This document shows positions 1-10,600 of a stretch of 64,000 nucleotides of DNA, piece by piece. The DNA is taken from the NCBI GenBank assembly GCA_037893225.1, contig JAZGUH010000356.1, positions 372,001 to 436,000 on the forward strand, in the 5' to 3' direction. The notes under the pieces were generated by a model. That model was not told the DNA's origin. It did not search any database and saw only the letters and a program-made list of their open reading frames with translations. This DNA comes from Hippasteria phrygiana (lineage: Eukaryota > Echinodermata > Asteroidea > Valvatida > Goniasteridae). A program made the translations under genes and the position numbers. The stretch's first letter is position 1. Every line of letters starts with the position of its first letter.

Positions 1-191
1 AAGCCGGTGAAACATTTACCATGAAAATATCTGAACAGACTAAGAGTAGCAACAGATCTCCGGTGAGAGAGTGATTGTAAATATGAGCCCAACTCTTCTC
101 CAACCAAATTAACAATGCGCTTCTGTACTCTATCTAATAAAGATAAGTGACAAGCAGAAGCACCAGCCCAGATGTGGGAACAGTACTCCAT
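1..191 (-). pseudogene. LINE reverse-transcriptase relic (C-terminal part)
   Basis: The complement reads without a stop from 191 to the window edge. It contains strings typical of the C-terminal part of non-LTR retrotransposon reverse transcriptases: EYCSHIWAGAS, LSLLDRVQKRIVNL and LSHRRSVATLSLFRY. Upstream the frame breaks (about 192-330), so this is a dead fragment rather than a working element. The family (CR1/jockey-like) cannot be fixed from this piece. The P-like transposon starting at 340 lies immediately beside it. Confidence 0.75.
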
Positions 192-1313
192 AAAAGGAAA
201 TAGTTGTTGGTGTTGAAAGCATATGTTTGGCATCAGCAAGTTATAGTGTCTTGCATATGTTGTTGTCGAGACCCGAATGTGAAACAGGAAAAGTAAGTTT
301 TGTGCAAGCGATTGCAGTCACGACAAAGATTACTTTAATCATGGAGAAATAAGACACAGGGAGTTTGAACAGCCCGCCAAGCCCCCCACAGGGTACTTAC
401 TGGCCAATTAGCGACCCTGGCTGACCAGTGGTAAAGGCATGGAGGCCTCCCGCTGCGCGACAGATTTACGACCGTGATAAGATCTCTTTGCTCTCAAGGT
501 TTGGTACCGATGACAACCGCACACTGGAGAAACGAATTGCTTGTGCGTTCAATAGTGAATACTTTACGAACAAGCAAACGAAACAATGTTCGCATGCGCA
601 GTAGCTCTTTGTCGCTTATACACGCGAGCCATCTTGAAAAATCTATGCGCATTGAGAGTCTGAATCCGCCGATGTTTCTTTTGTCAAAATCCGACATTCA
701 CATGGTAAGTTGTGTTCATAAAGCTTTTAGAATATGAATAATATAAACGTGGAAATATAGTCGCATATTTTTATGATTTTGAGCACTTTGGGCCGAGTTT
801 GGCCAGCTGGAAATCGAATGTTTAGCTCTCGATAGTTTGGTCTACTCGTTCGTGTGTAGATTGACGGTGTGCGGTGTGGTGCATTTTTGTGGAGGGCGAA
901 AATAAAATCGAACTTTTTCGAAACTTACGTGCCTTTTCAATAAATCTGTATGGGTCTGCCATCCTTCCCGGATGTATTTCTACTACTAAATTTGAGTATT
1001 TAGGCGTGTATTTTGATAATTTGATCATTTTAAACGGGTGTAAAACATTTTCATGCATTTCGTGGAGGAAAGAGTTCCATATCCGGCAATCCCGGAGACC
1101 TCGTGCACAAAGTCTATGGGCCAAGTTTTTTCAAAAAAATAAGTTAAAATGTTTTCCCTCCTAAATGCGTTTTTCTTCATCAGATTTACACTTTTTTGTA
1201 GTTTTTAAGTCATGTTAAGGGGAAATAAGTGAACTCTTTCCGCCGTGGATGGTGGACATGTTTTTTGTTTGTTTTTTTGTTTATTTTTATTATTATTTTT
1301 TTGTATGCAAGCT

Positions 1314-1434
1314 AGCCCCAAACTAACCCTATACTAGCTTGAAAATTCCAGCTCTAGGCTCATGACATGTGAGATTCGCCATTTAGAGCTGGAAGGAATT
1401 CTATAATAGGGTTTGTTAGGGTTGGTTTAGATCT
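1314..1434. repeat. Foldback repeat nested in the P-like element
   Basis: The left arm (CTAACCCTATACTAG, AATTCCAGCTCTA) is mirrored by the right arm (TAGAGCTGGAAGGAATTC, ATAGGGTTTGTTAGGG). This gives an imperfect palindrome of about 120 bp, typical of a short MITE. Nothing is coded in it. The bases around it (366-2199) show only short unsupported frames and T-rich tracts. Confidence 0.5.
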
Positions 1435-2199
1435 TGCCGATATCTTCCGTTTCCCTGAATATATCAACCAAACCTTGCCGGCAGAGTAGTCATTCATGCA
1501 GCTTGTCCTCCCCTCAAAATTAGAATATGCTCAAGTTAAACCCGAAAAAAAATAAACACGATTTATACATCAACAAATTTATTTAGTTATTTAAAAAAAA
1601 AAGAATTTGCTAACATTTTTGTAACAATTTTCTGAGGTTGATTTTAGATCATTATTATTATGATTATTATTAAAAAAAAACAAATTGGCTATCTTAACAT
1701 GAAAGTCTGATTTGTATCTGTTCTCTTCGTTTTATTTTCAGGGATCAAGAGCAGGCATCTGTTTCCATGTCACCCCAGAGGTATACGAGAGTGGTTTGGA
1801 CAAAAATCAAAAAGAATTGTACATGGTAGTTTTTCTATTTTATTATGAAACACAATGTCAATTTTTTTCCAAAATCAAGTCTATGTACATTATTAACAAT
1901 GATCAAACCAATAGCCAAATTGTACCCATCCCGACTGTAATATAGATTCTGATATCCATGTTAAAAACTCTACAAGGACTTCAGATTAACCTCTTGACTT
2001 GATAGCAAAGTTAACACGGTCCATAACATGTTTAGATTTTGGAATTCATTACACCTCCACTTTTATGGCTTAAACAGTTAACTTGTACAATGTATTGCAA
2101 AATTGAAGATTTAAACCAACACTATTTATCAAACCCATGTTAGCAACAATTTTCAAATTTAAAAACAAAATATCTGTTCATTTGTGCCAAGGCTAAATT

Positions 2200-2729
2200 T
2201 CAGCAGTTGATACCCATTGCAAATCTACTTGGGTGAAATTGAAGTACTTGTATAGTTAAAATGCATTTTAGGTATATAGTTGGTTTTTTCCTTTCTCCCC
2301 CCACCCAAAAAAGGAAATTTTTCTCAGTTGGTTTATTGCATGTGATTGATTCCAAAGCCGGTAGAAGCCATCTTAAAAAAACGGCTACGAAGAAAGTAAA
2401 CACTGGCTTCCTCGCAGGAAGACATGATGCTCGACACTTTCGGGCATTTTGCCTTACAAATCCTTGCGAAGAGCCTTCTCTGCTTTTTTCGAAACATTTC
2501 GAAACCACAATCCAAAGGCTGTTCACTGTTGTCTGGCAAAAGTCATCGAAAATAGGGCCGTCACTTGCTGCACTCAATTTAATGATGAGAGCCATCAGAC
2601 ATAGCGCAATAGGGTAACTGGCAGAGAAAACTGGATGCCCTTGCACTTGCTGGAGTCCTGACTTGAAGTACGTCGATGCACTCTGGCAGGCATCTTCTTT
2701 TGTGAATATGGCTCGAGGACGCTTGGGTG
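2200..2729 (-). CDS. PHD-finger gene, exon 3 (C-terminal part)
   Basis: Acceptor TTTCCAG ends at 2730 and the exon continues the phase-1 frame of exon 2, reading APKRPRAIFTKEDACQ at its start and staying open to a stop at 2200-2202. The basic KRPR run may extend a nuclear signal begun in exon 2. The frame then has cysteine-rich and hydrophobic stretches (KCRASCLPARK, FFVAVFLRWLLP) that I do not recognise. A GTAAGG at about 2451 could be an internal donor, so the last 80 residues may be read-through rather than protein. If all three exons are used as drawn, the product is 327 residues. Confidence 0.4.
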
Positions 2730-2818
2730 CTGGAAAGTAAAAGCAGAAAAATCTATAAATGTTATTAAGTTGCATCAAAATGAGTATCAGGATAGGCCTC
2801 GGGATAGGCCTCAAAAAA

Positions 2819-2912
2819 TCAAAGTGAACAAAGAAACTAGCTGGAGCGGTATTCGAACCTGCGATCTCCGGAATACCGTACCAGTACGGTATGCCAGTTT
2901 ATTTGTTCACTT
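2819..2912 (-). repeat. tRNA-derived repeat with inverted flanks
   Basis: The complement has a tRNA T-arm-like segment and shares its tail AGTTTCTTTGTTCACTTTG with the pseudo-tRNA at 21100-21187. The unit is bounded by CAAAGTGAACAAA and TTTGTTCACTTTG, so its ends are inverted repeats. The D-arm half has been replaced by a short palindrome around CCAGTACGG. It is a SINE-like relic, not a tRNA gene. Confidence 0.5.
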
Positions 2913-3020
2913 TGAAAATGTATTCAAAATTTACCTACCGGTAGTCAGTTTCCCTAGTGGATTGTTTGATGATGCTTTAAAAAATGAAATAAAATTTTGT
3001 AATTGAAAATTGTTATCTAC

Positions 3021-3170
3021 CTTGCTGTTTTGCTTTTCTTGTCTTCTTTTGTTTTCCATTGTCTGTGTGTGATGTCCTCTGCACCTTTGAATTGGATGAC
3101 ACAGCAGTTGTTTCAGATGTCACTACTGGCTCACTGATAAGTGGCTCGCTGGTACTGGTACATGGAGGAG
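3021..3170 (-). CDS. PHD-finger gene, exon 2 (Ser/Thr-rich linker and basic tail)
   Basis: Acceptor TTTTTCTAG ends at 3171 and donor G|GTAGAT begins at 3020; both introns are phase 1, so the frame joins exon 1 to exon 3 without a break. The product is a low-complexity linker (TSTSEPLISEPVVTSETTAV) followed by a basic run, KQKKTRKAKQQ, that looks like a nuclear localisation signal. Matching phases at two introns are the best evidence that this is a real spliced gene and not a chance frame. Confidence 0.6.
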
Positions 3171-3660
3171 CTAGAAAAATTAAAAAACAAAACAAAAATG
3201 GAGTTAATTAAAATGTTGGAAGATTTGATCAATGACGAATTGATTTTAGTCCGATTGTAAACTACAGTTTAAGGCAGTAGGGGGATTTCTATTTTCAAGA
3301 TGGCCACCATTATTTTTATAATTTCCAACAAACATGCCATAAGTTCTTCAACTAATTTGAAACACAAAAATGAAAGAGAAATATCGGACAAGAGAAGCTA
3401 GCATGCTTACAGTGGTTTTATTAGCTTTAGTTAACTTGTATTTTATTTTCCAGTAGATCAGTGGACATTTTGGGGAGTTTTTTAACCTCAAATTCAACTG
3501 GGTAAAAATAAAACGAACCCAGGCGGCCCAAAAAAGGACGCGGGCTGGGGACATGTTTGTTGGCTTTTTTACTTCGCCTAATAATTTTGCAATACATGTA
3601 TTTGGACATGACCAAGTTTAAAACGATCATGGATATCTATTTTGTAAAATATTGACCGAC

Positions 3661-3964
3661 CTGCATTTTCCCTAACTTCGGATTCAGAAGGACGACAGCG
3701 TTCACAAATCCAGGATCCGTCAGGAATGCTGCTCGCAGAGAGACCGGCACAATCGTAATGCCACCAGATAACTGTGCATTGATCGTCGTCACAAGCCACC
3801 ATTTCGGTCGTGGACGGCTCTCCACAGATGCAGTATTGGCGATCATCATCATCCGATTCACTGCTGAAACCTGATAAGTCATTTACGTCGAAATCTTCCT
3901 CTGAAATGTCACTTAAATCACTTAAATCTGATCCAGTGACGAACTCTTCTTTACTGTACGCCAT
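3661..3964 (-). CDS. PHD-finger protein, exon 1 (acidic N-terminus and PHD zinc finger)
   Basis: The start ATG (complement of 3962-3964) opens 101 codons. Residues about 8-40 are acidic and serine-rich (DLSDLSDISEEDFDVNDLSG). They are followed by one PHD finger with a Cys4-His-Cys3 pattern: YCICGEP, VACDDDQC, WWHYDC and WICERC. PHD fingers of this ING-like type bind histone H3 tails, often methylated on lysine 4. Donor CAG|GTCGGT at 3660 leaves phase 1. The gene lies wholly inside the P-like element and starts near its right end. It is either transposon cargo or a captured host gene. I do not recognise the full-length family. Confidence 0.65.
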
Positions 3965-4189
3965 TTTGTTTTCAGATGCACGCGCGATGCATGACGTAAT
4001 GCACGAACGAACGTACTCGCGCTATAGTACGCAGGCGCGCACCCTTATGGACTTCCTGTTGCTGCGGTCGCGAAGTGCCCTCGAACTGTTCGCAGTTAAT
4101 TATCCCCTGCTGTTTTTACGACCGCGGTACCAGAGGCCGAATGTTTGATCTGAAGATCGTTGTAACTCCCTGTGTCTTATTTCTCCATG

Positions 4190-4593
4190 CTTTAATCTGG
4201 CGTGCTCGATGCAGGGTCTCTTTCTGAATATTTCAGGCACTAATGGTTAATGAGAAGATACTGGACTTGTGTGCGCGTACCTGCTGTGATCCAGCCTTCT
4301 GCCTTACACCCGAGACCAAATCCCCTTTGCGCCCATGACACAGGCTTCCCCTTCCTTGCTCCCCAGACCAAGGCCAGCTTGCACCTGTGACCCCCAGTGT
4401 ACCCTTCCTTACATCCTGGACCAAATCCCATTTGCACCCCTGATCCTGTTTGCTGGGAATTTTACCCCTGATTAAAACCCCCATCTGCACCTGTGGCTGT
4501 TCCAGTCTTAAACTCCCTCAGCCCCACGTGCACTTCAGACACAGCCTGGTCCTTCACTCTTAGCCTTGTTTTCTTCAACTATAATTTCTTCCT
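4190..4593. other. Degenerate pyrimidine-rich stretch, no gene
   Basis: This holds imperfect repeats of phrases like GACCAAATCCC and GCACCTGTGAC on both sides of 4320-4480. They look like decayed minisatellite copies that grade into the clean 12-bp array at 4594. The open frames here have no protein-like composition. Confidence 0.5.
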
Positions 4594-4738
4594 TCCCTGG
4601 CCCCCTACCCTGGCCCCCTACCCTGGCCCCTACCCTGGCCCCTACCCTGGCCCCTACCCTGGCCCCTACCCTGGCCCCTACCCTGGCCCCTACCCTGGCC
4701 CCTACCCTGGCCCCTACCCTCGCCCCTACCCTCGCCCC
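4594..4738. repeat. 12-bp minisatellite (CCCTGGCCCCTA)n
   Basis: About 11-12 copies of a 12-bp unit run head to tail, the last ones changed to CCCTCGCCCCTA. Because 12 is a multiple of 3, every frame on both strands stays open and gives repeats such as PYPG or LAPT. These are artefacts, not proteins. The G-rich complement could form G-quadruplexes. Confidence 0.9.
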
Positions 4739-4799
4739 AACCTTTGCCAAAACAGTAACAAAGTAGAATTATAGAGGGTAGTATTTAAACAAAATCCAT

Positions 4800-4975
4800 T
4801 ATTTTTCCAACGAATGTCGGCTGACAATTGTTGGAAAACGATATAAATTTCCACTTTTCTTGAAAACGACAGCACACCTGGTGCTATCATTTCACAGGAT
4901 GATTGAGACTACTATTAACTTGCAGTCTATTAAGGTACTTTGTATTCGTAATTAATTCAGTAAAAAAAAAAATTT
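4800..4975 (-). repeat. Fragment of the TTAA / AGGTAGTG MITE family
   Basis: It matches, in inverse orientation, the blocks of the full copies at 18824 and 23666: the hairpin around TTGTTGGAAAACGATATAAA, then CGACAGCACACCTGGTG, then CACAGGATGATTGAGACTA. The outer end with the TTAA is missing here. From 4976 to 5951 I see only unique AT-rich intron. Confidence 0.75.
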
Positions 4976-5951
4976 GAGGATTACCAATTATGTACACTAA
5001 CTTTAAGTTGTAAGTGGGATCTGTGAGTCGAGTCATGATTCCAAGACCACGTGGCATTAAAAATAGTATTTTATAATCTAGTTTCAAGTCTACATGTACA
5101 TGTACAATATGTATGCTTCAGCCGGGGCTCTCAGCCTGGTGGACTTACATTGGACTTGTCATTGGACACAGATTTGGGCTTGACTATAGCACTGTGTCAT
5201 TGCTCTCTTAATACTCATTTTTAATAAAATGTTACATAGGTAACAAATTTGAATTGGCAAATTTCCTGTGGTGCCCTACCTTGGCCTTGGCACCCAACAA
5301 AAGTTATCCTTGTTGAAGTCCAAAATGGCCTCTCCCTAAAAGTGACTAGTACAGAACAGTAATGAGTTGATCAAACACGGTAAAACCGTGCTTAAGTCTT
5401 TGTGAAATATAAAGTTAAATGTTGCAGACATTTTGTTATATTTCCACCAAATATGATTAATATAACCTGCAGCAGTCTTTTGTACATACATGTATGTACC
5501 GGTACTTATATGTCAGTCTTACCTCAGAAACATAATTTGCCATCTGCACTCGAAAATGAACTCGATTAATATCCTGAAGATGTTGCTGTCTTACGTTTTC
5601 TGATCAAAAAAGGAAATTGTGCTCTTTTTATCGCCCTGCGAATAATCAGGAAAAGACCTTTCAATCGATGGCGGAGACCACAAGACGAAAAAAGGTTTCG
5701 TCCCCTCACCGCACATGGATTAGTCATCGAGTGAAATGATTCGTTGAGCAGACGTGCCAGAGACTCCTTAATTGTGGGTCTGGAATTAAGATTGACTAGC
5801 ATTTGTGGCCTTGGCCACCCCCACAAGATGCATCTAAAAATGATATTCTATTCCTGCCGTAATCTTACATGTACATCCCTCACATCCTTTCCACATTCAT
5901 CGCCACCAAACAGCATCTATGATCTGACACGTTTTGTTCTGATTTTCACAG

Positions 5952-6106
5952 GTGTCCGAAATGACCGGAACAAGAAGAAGAAAGTCAAGGCCGAGGTCAC
6001 GGAGAGCCAGACGATTCCGCCCGAGATTGAAGACATCGTTGAGAAAGTGCTACAGGCGCACGTGGATACCTTCCCTGCGGATCCCATCGCCCCAGCTTTC
6101 AATGTG
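5952..6106 (+). CDS. RAR: Retinoic acid receptor, hinge exon (D domain and helix 1)
   Basis: Acceptor TTTTCACAG ends at 5951 and donor GTACGT begins at 6107. The exon enters with a split codon and reads [15 protein letters not shown], then [20 protein letters not shown]. This matches the vertebrate RAR sequence that follows the DNA-binding domain ([11 protein letters not shown], then a helix-1 segment ending KAHQETFP). The lysine run is the conserved hinge basic cluster. The exon has 51 whole codons and leaves phase 0, which fits the next coding exon at 26034. The exons for the DNA-binding domain must lie before position 1; I found no zinc-finger sequence between 1 and 5950. Confidence 0.93.
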
Positions 6107-9084
6107 GTACGTTGTCCCACTCAGCTACATGCATGTCCTTGGTTGTTGCATGCACTTGGGATTTGTGGTTATTTGTAGTGGTGGGATATAAATCCGGATT
6201 TTTTTTTTTTTACATTCCGTTTCAATTCCACTCTTCGGTTTCGAGTTTGGAAACCGGATATTCAAAGGCAACCTTAAAAAAAAAATTAAGCCTTCCATTT
6301 TTGTTTGTGACACGGCCTACAGAAAACAGTTGGAGCATCCTCCAATTTCCTCCATGGTCTCTGATTGTAACTGTATTCACTCTCCAGTGGTCTTGGTATA
6401 TAAACAGTCTGCCATTCCTTTTTTGTTTGTTAACATTACAGCTCTGGAGTGTTTATGTAAAGGCCCAGTGGTCACTGAATCCTGCAAATTATATCCAGTC
6501 ATTGGGAGGGCTTTTCATGCGGCACCTCACTCGTCACTTTTTCTTGGCATGACTATGAGCTAGATGGGAACTTCCGGTGAAATCAGATAACCGTTATTCG
6601 ATTTGAATAAAATTAGGATGGCAAGATTTTGAAATCTCCGATTTCTCCCCACCGCTGGTGATTTTTCAGGCTGAGTCTGTGGTCGTGACTGAAATGGGCA
6701 TTTTTGTCTGTGGCTGTGGCTGGTCCCCTGTTGCACACCAGTGGTAAAACCGAAGCCGTAGCCACAAAATGGCCGATTTGGACACAGCCTGTCTCTCTTT
6801 GGTGATGTCTGTCTTGTCAGTCTTTCTGCTTGTGTGTTCCGTTCATTTGTCTTTCTGTCGAGTCAAGTAAGGATTAAGCATTAATGAAGGGAAAATGCTT
6901 CAGGAATTTTGGCTGTTGTTATGCAGGCAACCTTGATATACCCCAACTTTGTGTAAAGTTAAGCTCTAAAAAGAAACGTTAACATCTGAAATGCAGCGTT
7001 AACCTTAAAATAGAACCCACCAGGGCAGCCTAAAAGAAAAATAGAAAAGCCTAATTTAATTTTTGAAAATATCTCATTGTTAGACTTTCCAAAACCCAAG
7101 GGTTAATGTCTAAAAATCTAAGGTTTCCCCTGTAATAACCCACCTCTTCAAAACCTGATTGAGCTTCGAAAAATATCTTGAGGTTAACCCTCTGAAAAAC
7201 TTAAGGGTTAATAGCACAAAATTCTGTTACTTAAAAAAAAAAAAATATCATTTTAATCTCGCAAAACTAAATAAATGGTTAACCTTTGAAAACATTTGGG
7301 TCAACCCTTAAAAATCTTTGAGAAAAACCCTTAGTTTACCTTTTTAACCTCAAAGTTTACATCAGAAAACCTCTAGGTTACAAACCCTAGGGTTAATCTC
7401 TGAACATCCCAGGATTAACCTCTAAACATCCCAGGATTAACCTCTGGAAACACCAGGGTTAACCTCTGGAAACACCAGGGTTAACCTCTGGAAACACTAG
7501 GGTTATTAAACTCTCTAAAGCCCTTGAGACTTGAGTTACATGTTACCCCTAAATCTTTGTGTTTTACAAGTAAGTAGCTGTCCATAAAGCAAAACTGATT
7601 CATGACCATGAACCGACTTTGGGTACTTTCAGCAACTTGAGCTACAAGTGGTGAAACTTGCAAGCATACAGTACATGCACTTTTAGTTTTGGGAACTTAT
7701 GCACTATGTAACCTAGGGAAAGTGAAAGATCAAAATTAACCACCTGCTTTAAGTGTTTTTATCTTTTGTTTTCATACATCTCATCAGTACGTCCTTGTTG
7801 ACTTTTATTTTGATTACGCTCTTAATGTAATTACATGTACTTGCGTCTTCTGTCGTGATTTTTGCTTGATGAATACTTGACATGATGTAGTTGTATTGTG
7901 TTGTAATAGACTTCCCTCCATAGGCCAGTTCTTTTCTGTTGAGGGCAAGGGGGGCATGGTTATTTTTTTGCGGAGAAAGTAAATGTTTTTAATCAAGAAT
8001 TTCAGAAGCAAGGCATCAACACAAAGCAGATGAATTGGCATCATCACCTTTAAAAAATTATAAAACCTCTCCCCCCCCCAAAAAAAAAACCACCACAAAA
8101 CAAAACAAGAAAACAAAAAATACAACACAACTTTTCCAGATGGGGTGAGGGGAGGGGAGACAAGGAGAGCAAGGGTTCCTGTGGGGGAGGGGGGACAGTT
8201 GCTCCCCCTTTGCCTATAACTATGCCCTGCTTTCCATCCCCTTGCCACTTAGTCGTATCAACTACATGTACATGTATCAGGTACAATGTAGTCCTTAGTT
8301 CCTTTACTTGACGGAAGAACTCAAGCTTGAGTTCAACCTGACTGCAGTTTATAATAAAACCATTGCTTATAAATTGTCAGAATCATGTGAAAAATAGAAC
8401 TGACGTTGAATACTTTTAAGAAAAGAAAACAAAATGATGCAGAAAAAGATCCCAGTAAAATGAGGCTTGACACAGTTACAATTCAGCCATCTTGATTTGA
8501 AGAAAAAACGGAAAACATGTTGTTGGCTTTGGTTGTGTGTATACCGTTTCCGGATCTCTTTTGCTGGATAGGCTTATTATTTGCTTGTTATGTTACTGAA
8601 TGATATTTCCTCCTCATTCAGTGAGTTGTCTAGCTGTAACCTTTTCAAAGCATTCATTACCAAATCGCTAAAAAAAGAGCCCAAAAAAAAAAAAAATTAC
8701 AAAGAAGTCGCATACAAGTGTGACATCTAACCTTTCAACATAAGCCTGTGGATATAGTCTGCCCACGTCAGAAAACTCCTACCACTCTCGCTTTAGAAGA
8801 AAAAAATTCAGTGACTGAGAACTAATTGACGTAATGCATCCTATCACTGTGTATTTTTTCAAGGCCGGTACTAACGCTGTTCGTCCCATTGCATAACCCG
8901 TCTGTTAGCCCGCGATCAAAAGGTAAAGTTTCAACCCGTCGGGCCCGGTGATTACAGTGTGTGTGCAGATGTGTCAATCGGTGACTTGTGCAAAGTATCA
9001 AGCAAGTAACTTGAGAAATTAAACTGAAAATAGTCTCAATTCTTGGAATTGTTGATTCAAGTTGAGGAGTTTATATGCGTTTGT
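6107..9084. other. RAR intron, first part: mostly unique sequence
   Basis: No exon is visible. A short imperfect hairpin around 6692-6776 pairs AAATGGGCATTTTTG with CAAAATGGCCGATTT. A C/A run at about 8070-8115 is simple sequence. The longest frames (6112-6552, 7814-8248) have no recognisable composition or splice signals that would make them genes. Confidence 0.6.
6950..7506. repeat. GGTTAACC-rich tract ending in a 22-bp tandem array
   Basis: From 7395 to 7505 five units of about 22 bp run in tandem; the cleanest is AACCTCTGGAAACACCAGGG plus TT. Unit junctions make the palindrome GGTTAACC. Upstream the same motif recurs irregularly with AAAACC and GGGTTAA. The ends resemble the TTAACCCTAAC ends of MITEs elsewhere in the window, but the relation is only suggestive. 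Confidence 0.65.
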
Positions 9085-9235
9085 ATAGCTATTCAAACCG
9101 TGGACCTTAAACAAAGAGGACAATAGGGTCCACGATTGAGTCAAGGTCCACGATTGAAAATCGTGTACAAAACCAATGGGAGGCCTTCCGAAAAAGTTAG
9201 AATATAAACAAAAGAGGGACAATAGGAGGTCCGCG
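9085..9235. repeat. GTCCACGATTGA repeat, related to 18225-18420
   Basis: The block AAACCGTGGACCTTAAACAA, GTCCACGATTGAGTCAAGG and ATTGAAAATCGTGTACA recurs in inverse orientation at 18225-18420, where one segment has become an 18-bp tandem array. Here there is one unit only. A TG/TA microsatellite follows at 9255-9282. Confidence 0.65.
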
Positions 9236-9553
9236 ATTGCCAGTGTTTACACACTTGAGTGTGTGTGTGTGTGTATATATTGGTAATCTGTGGTACATGA
9301 GATGTTTCATGCGGAGTATTCCACAGAAAAGTAATTTATAGAACGGAAAGAAACAAAGAAAGACACATATCACTGAAAGTGTTGATTAGTTTTTTGATCG
9401 TTGATTTATTATTGACGGTTTAATTGTCCACTTCTTAGCAATGAACAGACGTCCCTTGAAAGCGATTCATCACTGTACGTAAATGTACATGTACCATGTT
9501 GATAGAAGCTAGTGAGAGGAAAATAGTGCAGGAAATTGTCAGTTGCAAATGTC

Positions 9554-9578
9554 GGGGGGGGGGGGGGGGGGGGGGGGG
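9554..9578. repeat. Homopolymer of 25 G
   Basis: An uninterrupted run of 25 guanines on the + strand. Similar runs occur at 13041-13061 (21 G), 21774-21798 (25 C) and 47855-47873 (19 C). Run lengths this long are often mis-sequenced, so the exact counts are uncertain. Confidence 0.9.
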
Positions 9579-9624
9579 AGTTGTCCGAGGGTTGATTGGT
9601 CTGAAGATCCAATTATCATGTTGG

Positions 9625-9727
9625 CCCAGGCGGGATTCGTCTGCCCCAGGCGGGATTCGTCTGCCCCAGGCGGGATTCGTCTGCCCCAGGCGGGATTCGT
9701 CTGTGCCAGGCAGGATTCGTCTGCCCC
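9625..9727. repeat. 20-bp tandem repeat
   Basis: Five units of about 20 bp, core GGCGGGATTCGTCTGCCCCA, with the last two diverged. Open frames across it (9496-9825, 9543-9803) are repeat artefacts. Confidence 0.9.
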
Positions 9728-9737
9728 AGTCTACATA

Positions 9738-9970
9738 CAGTTATGCCCAAAATTATTCATACCCTATGAAAAATCATGTAGTTTGCTTTTCTCTCATACA
9801 TAAAAGCTGGATTGGCGGAACTTAGGCTTTACTTAATGACTTTTAGTTGGCATGTACAAATCTACATATATTTTGGTTTCACATCATTAGCATAAAAGTA
9901 GAAATAATAAATAAAATGATTCACAATACCCCAAATTTGGCATGGGTATGAATAATTTGGGGCATAACTG
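9738..9970. mobile_element. Tc1/mariner-type MITE, 233 bp
   Basis: The ends are inverted repeats: CAGTTATGCCCAAAATTATT on the left and its complement AATAATTTGGGGCATAACTG on the right (with GGGTATG just inside). Both are flanked by TA (9736-9737, 9971-9972). A CAGT start, a GCCCAAAATTATTCATACC-type end and a TA duplication are typical of the Tc1 branch. There is no coding capacity, so it depends on a transposase elsewhere. Confidence 0.85.
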
Positions 9971-10112
9971 TACATATGTACTGTACATTGCATTTGAAAG
10001 TTATTCCTGGGAATGGGAATTTCTCTTCACACCTTTTCTCTTCCCAGGGAATTCGCTTTCATTTCACAAAATGTGGGGGGGGGGGGAAATTCCACAGTGG
10101 GAAAACTTTTCA

Positions 10113-10330
10113 AGCCATTTCACACAAGTGGGAAAAACATTTTCATGCCATTTCACACAAATGGGGAAAACATTTTCACACCATTTCACACAATTGGGGA
10201 AAACATTTTCACGCCATTTCACACAAGTGGGGGGAAAAAAAATTCACGCCATTTCGCACAAGTGGGGAAAACATTTTCACGCCATTTCGCACAAGTGGGG
10301 AAAACATTTTCACGCCATTTCGCAAATGCG
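10113..10330. repeat. 33-bp tandem repeat, about six copies
   Basis: The unit contains CATTTCACACAAGTGGGGAA followed by AACATTTTCACGC. Copies near the right end have CGCACAAG instead of CACACAAG. Because 33 is a multiple of 3, long artefact frames of up to 188 codons arise (9942-10508). Confidence 0.9.
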
Positions 10331-10424
10331 AATTCTTTTCACAAAATTTCTGGTTCCCATTCGCAGTGTTAACTTCCAATTGCGGTGCACATGTACTGTA
10401 TATACATTTGTACCTGTACGTTCG

Positions 10425-10600
10425 AGGACAAGAATAGAAAGAAAATACAAAGGAATCTTTCTTGTCCTCGGGAGTCTGCCTTTTGTTAAAATTGGTCCTC
10501 GGACGTAAAAATATGGGCTTGTTTATGTATGGGGTTGGGTAATATTAAAGGAACAATAGGAAACAAAGCATTGTCCTCACTAGTATAGGAAAACACGACT
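10425..10600 (+). repeat. Dispersed repeat R1, copy 1
   Basis: It contains GAAAATACAAAGGAATCTTT, CTTGTCCTCGGGAGTC, GGACGTAAAAATA and AGGAACAATAGGAAAC. The same order occurs at 51040-51245 and, inverted, at 18005-18200 and 32045-32225. No clear TIR or target duplication could be fixed. Between here and 11690 the sequence is ordinary intron. Confidence 0.75.

Larger units (their letters stand above)
340..4189. mobile_element. P-like DNA transposon, 3.85 kb, with 26-bp perfect TIRs
   Basis: Positions 340-365 and 4164-4189 are perfect inverted copies of a 26-bp end beginning CATGGAGAAATAAGACACAG. Both ends are flanked by the direct repeat CTTTAAT (333-339 and 4190-4196), a 7-bp target duplication; a further C could make it 8. 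The Drosophila P element TIR begins CATGATGAAATAA, so 11 of the first 13 bases agree, and P elements make 7-8-bp duplications. I see no long transposase frame and no THAP domain inside. Instead a spliced PHD-finger gene runs on the - strand starting about 225 bp inside the right end. Smaller repeats (1314-1434, 2819-2912) are nested inside. It may be non-autonomous with a captured gene, or of a related superfamily such as Dada. Confidence 0.75.

Noticed and set aside
822..1164. Overlapping open frames on both strands inside the P-like element (96-100 codons)
   Set aside because: Neither resembles a P transposase or any known domain; no splice support.
1712..1945. Possible + strand exon GSRAGICFHVTPEVYES between a CAG acceptor and a GTAGTT donor, perhaps joined to a GTAAGT donor at 703
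   Set aside because: No family match, all three frames are open in this short stretch, and it lies inside the P-like element against the direction of its PHD gene.
4493..4774. Proline/glycine-repeat proteins in several frames
   Set aside because: All frames stay open because the 12-bp unit is a multiple of three; pure minisatellite.
9942..10508. 188-codon frame, the longest on the + strand in its region
   Set aside because: Created by the 33-bp tandem repeat; no protein-like composition.
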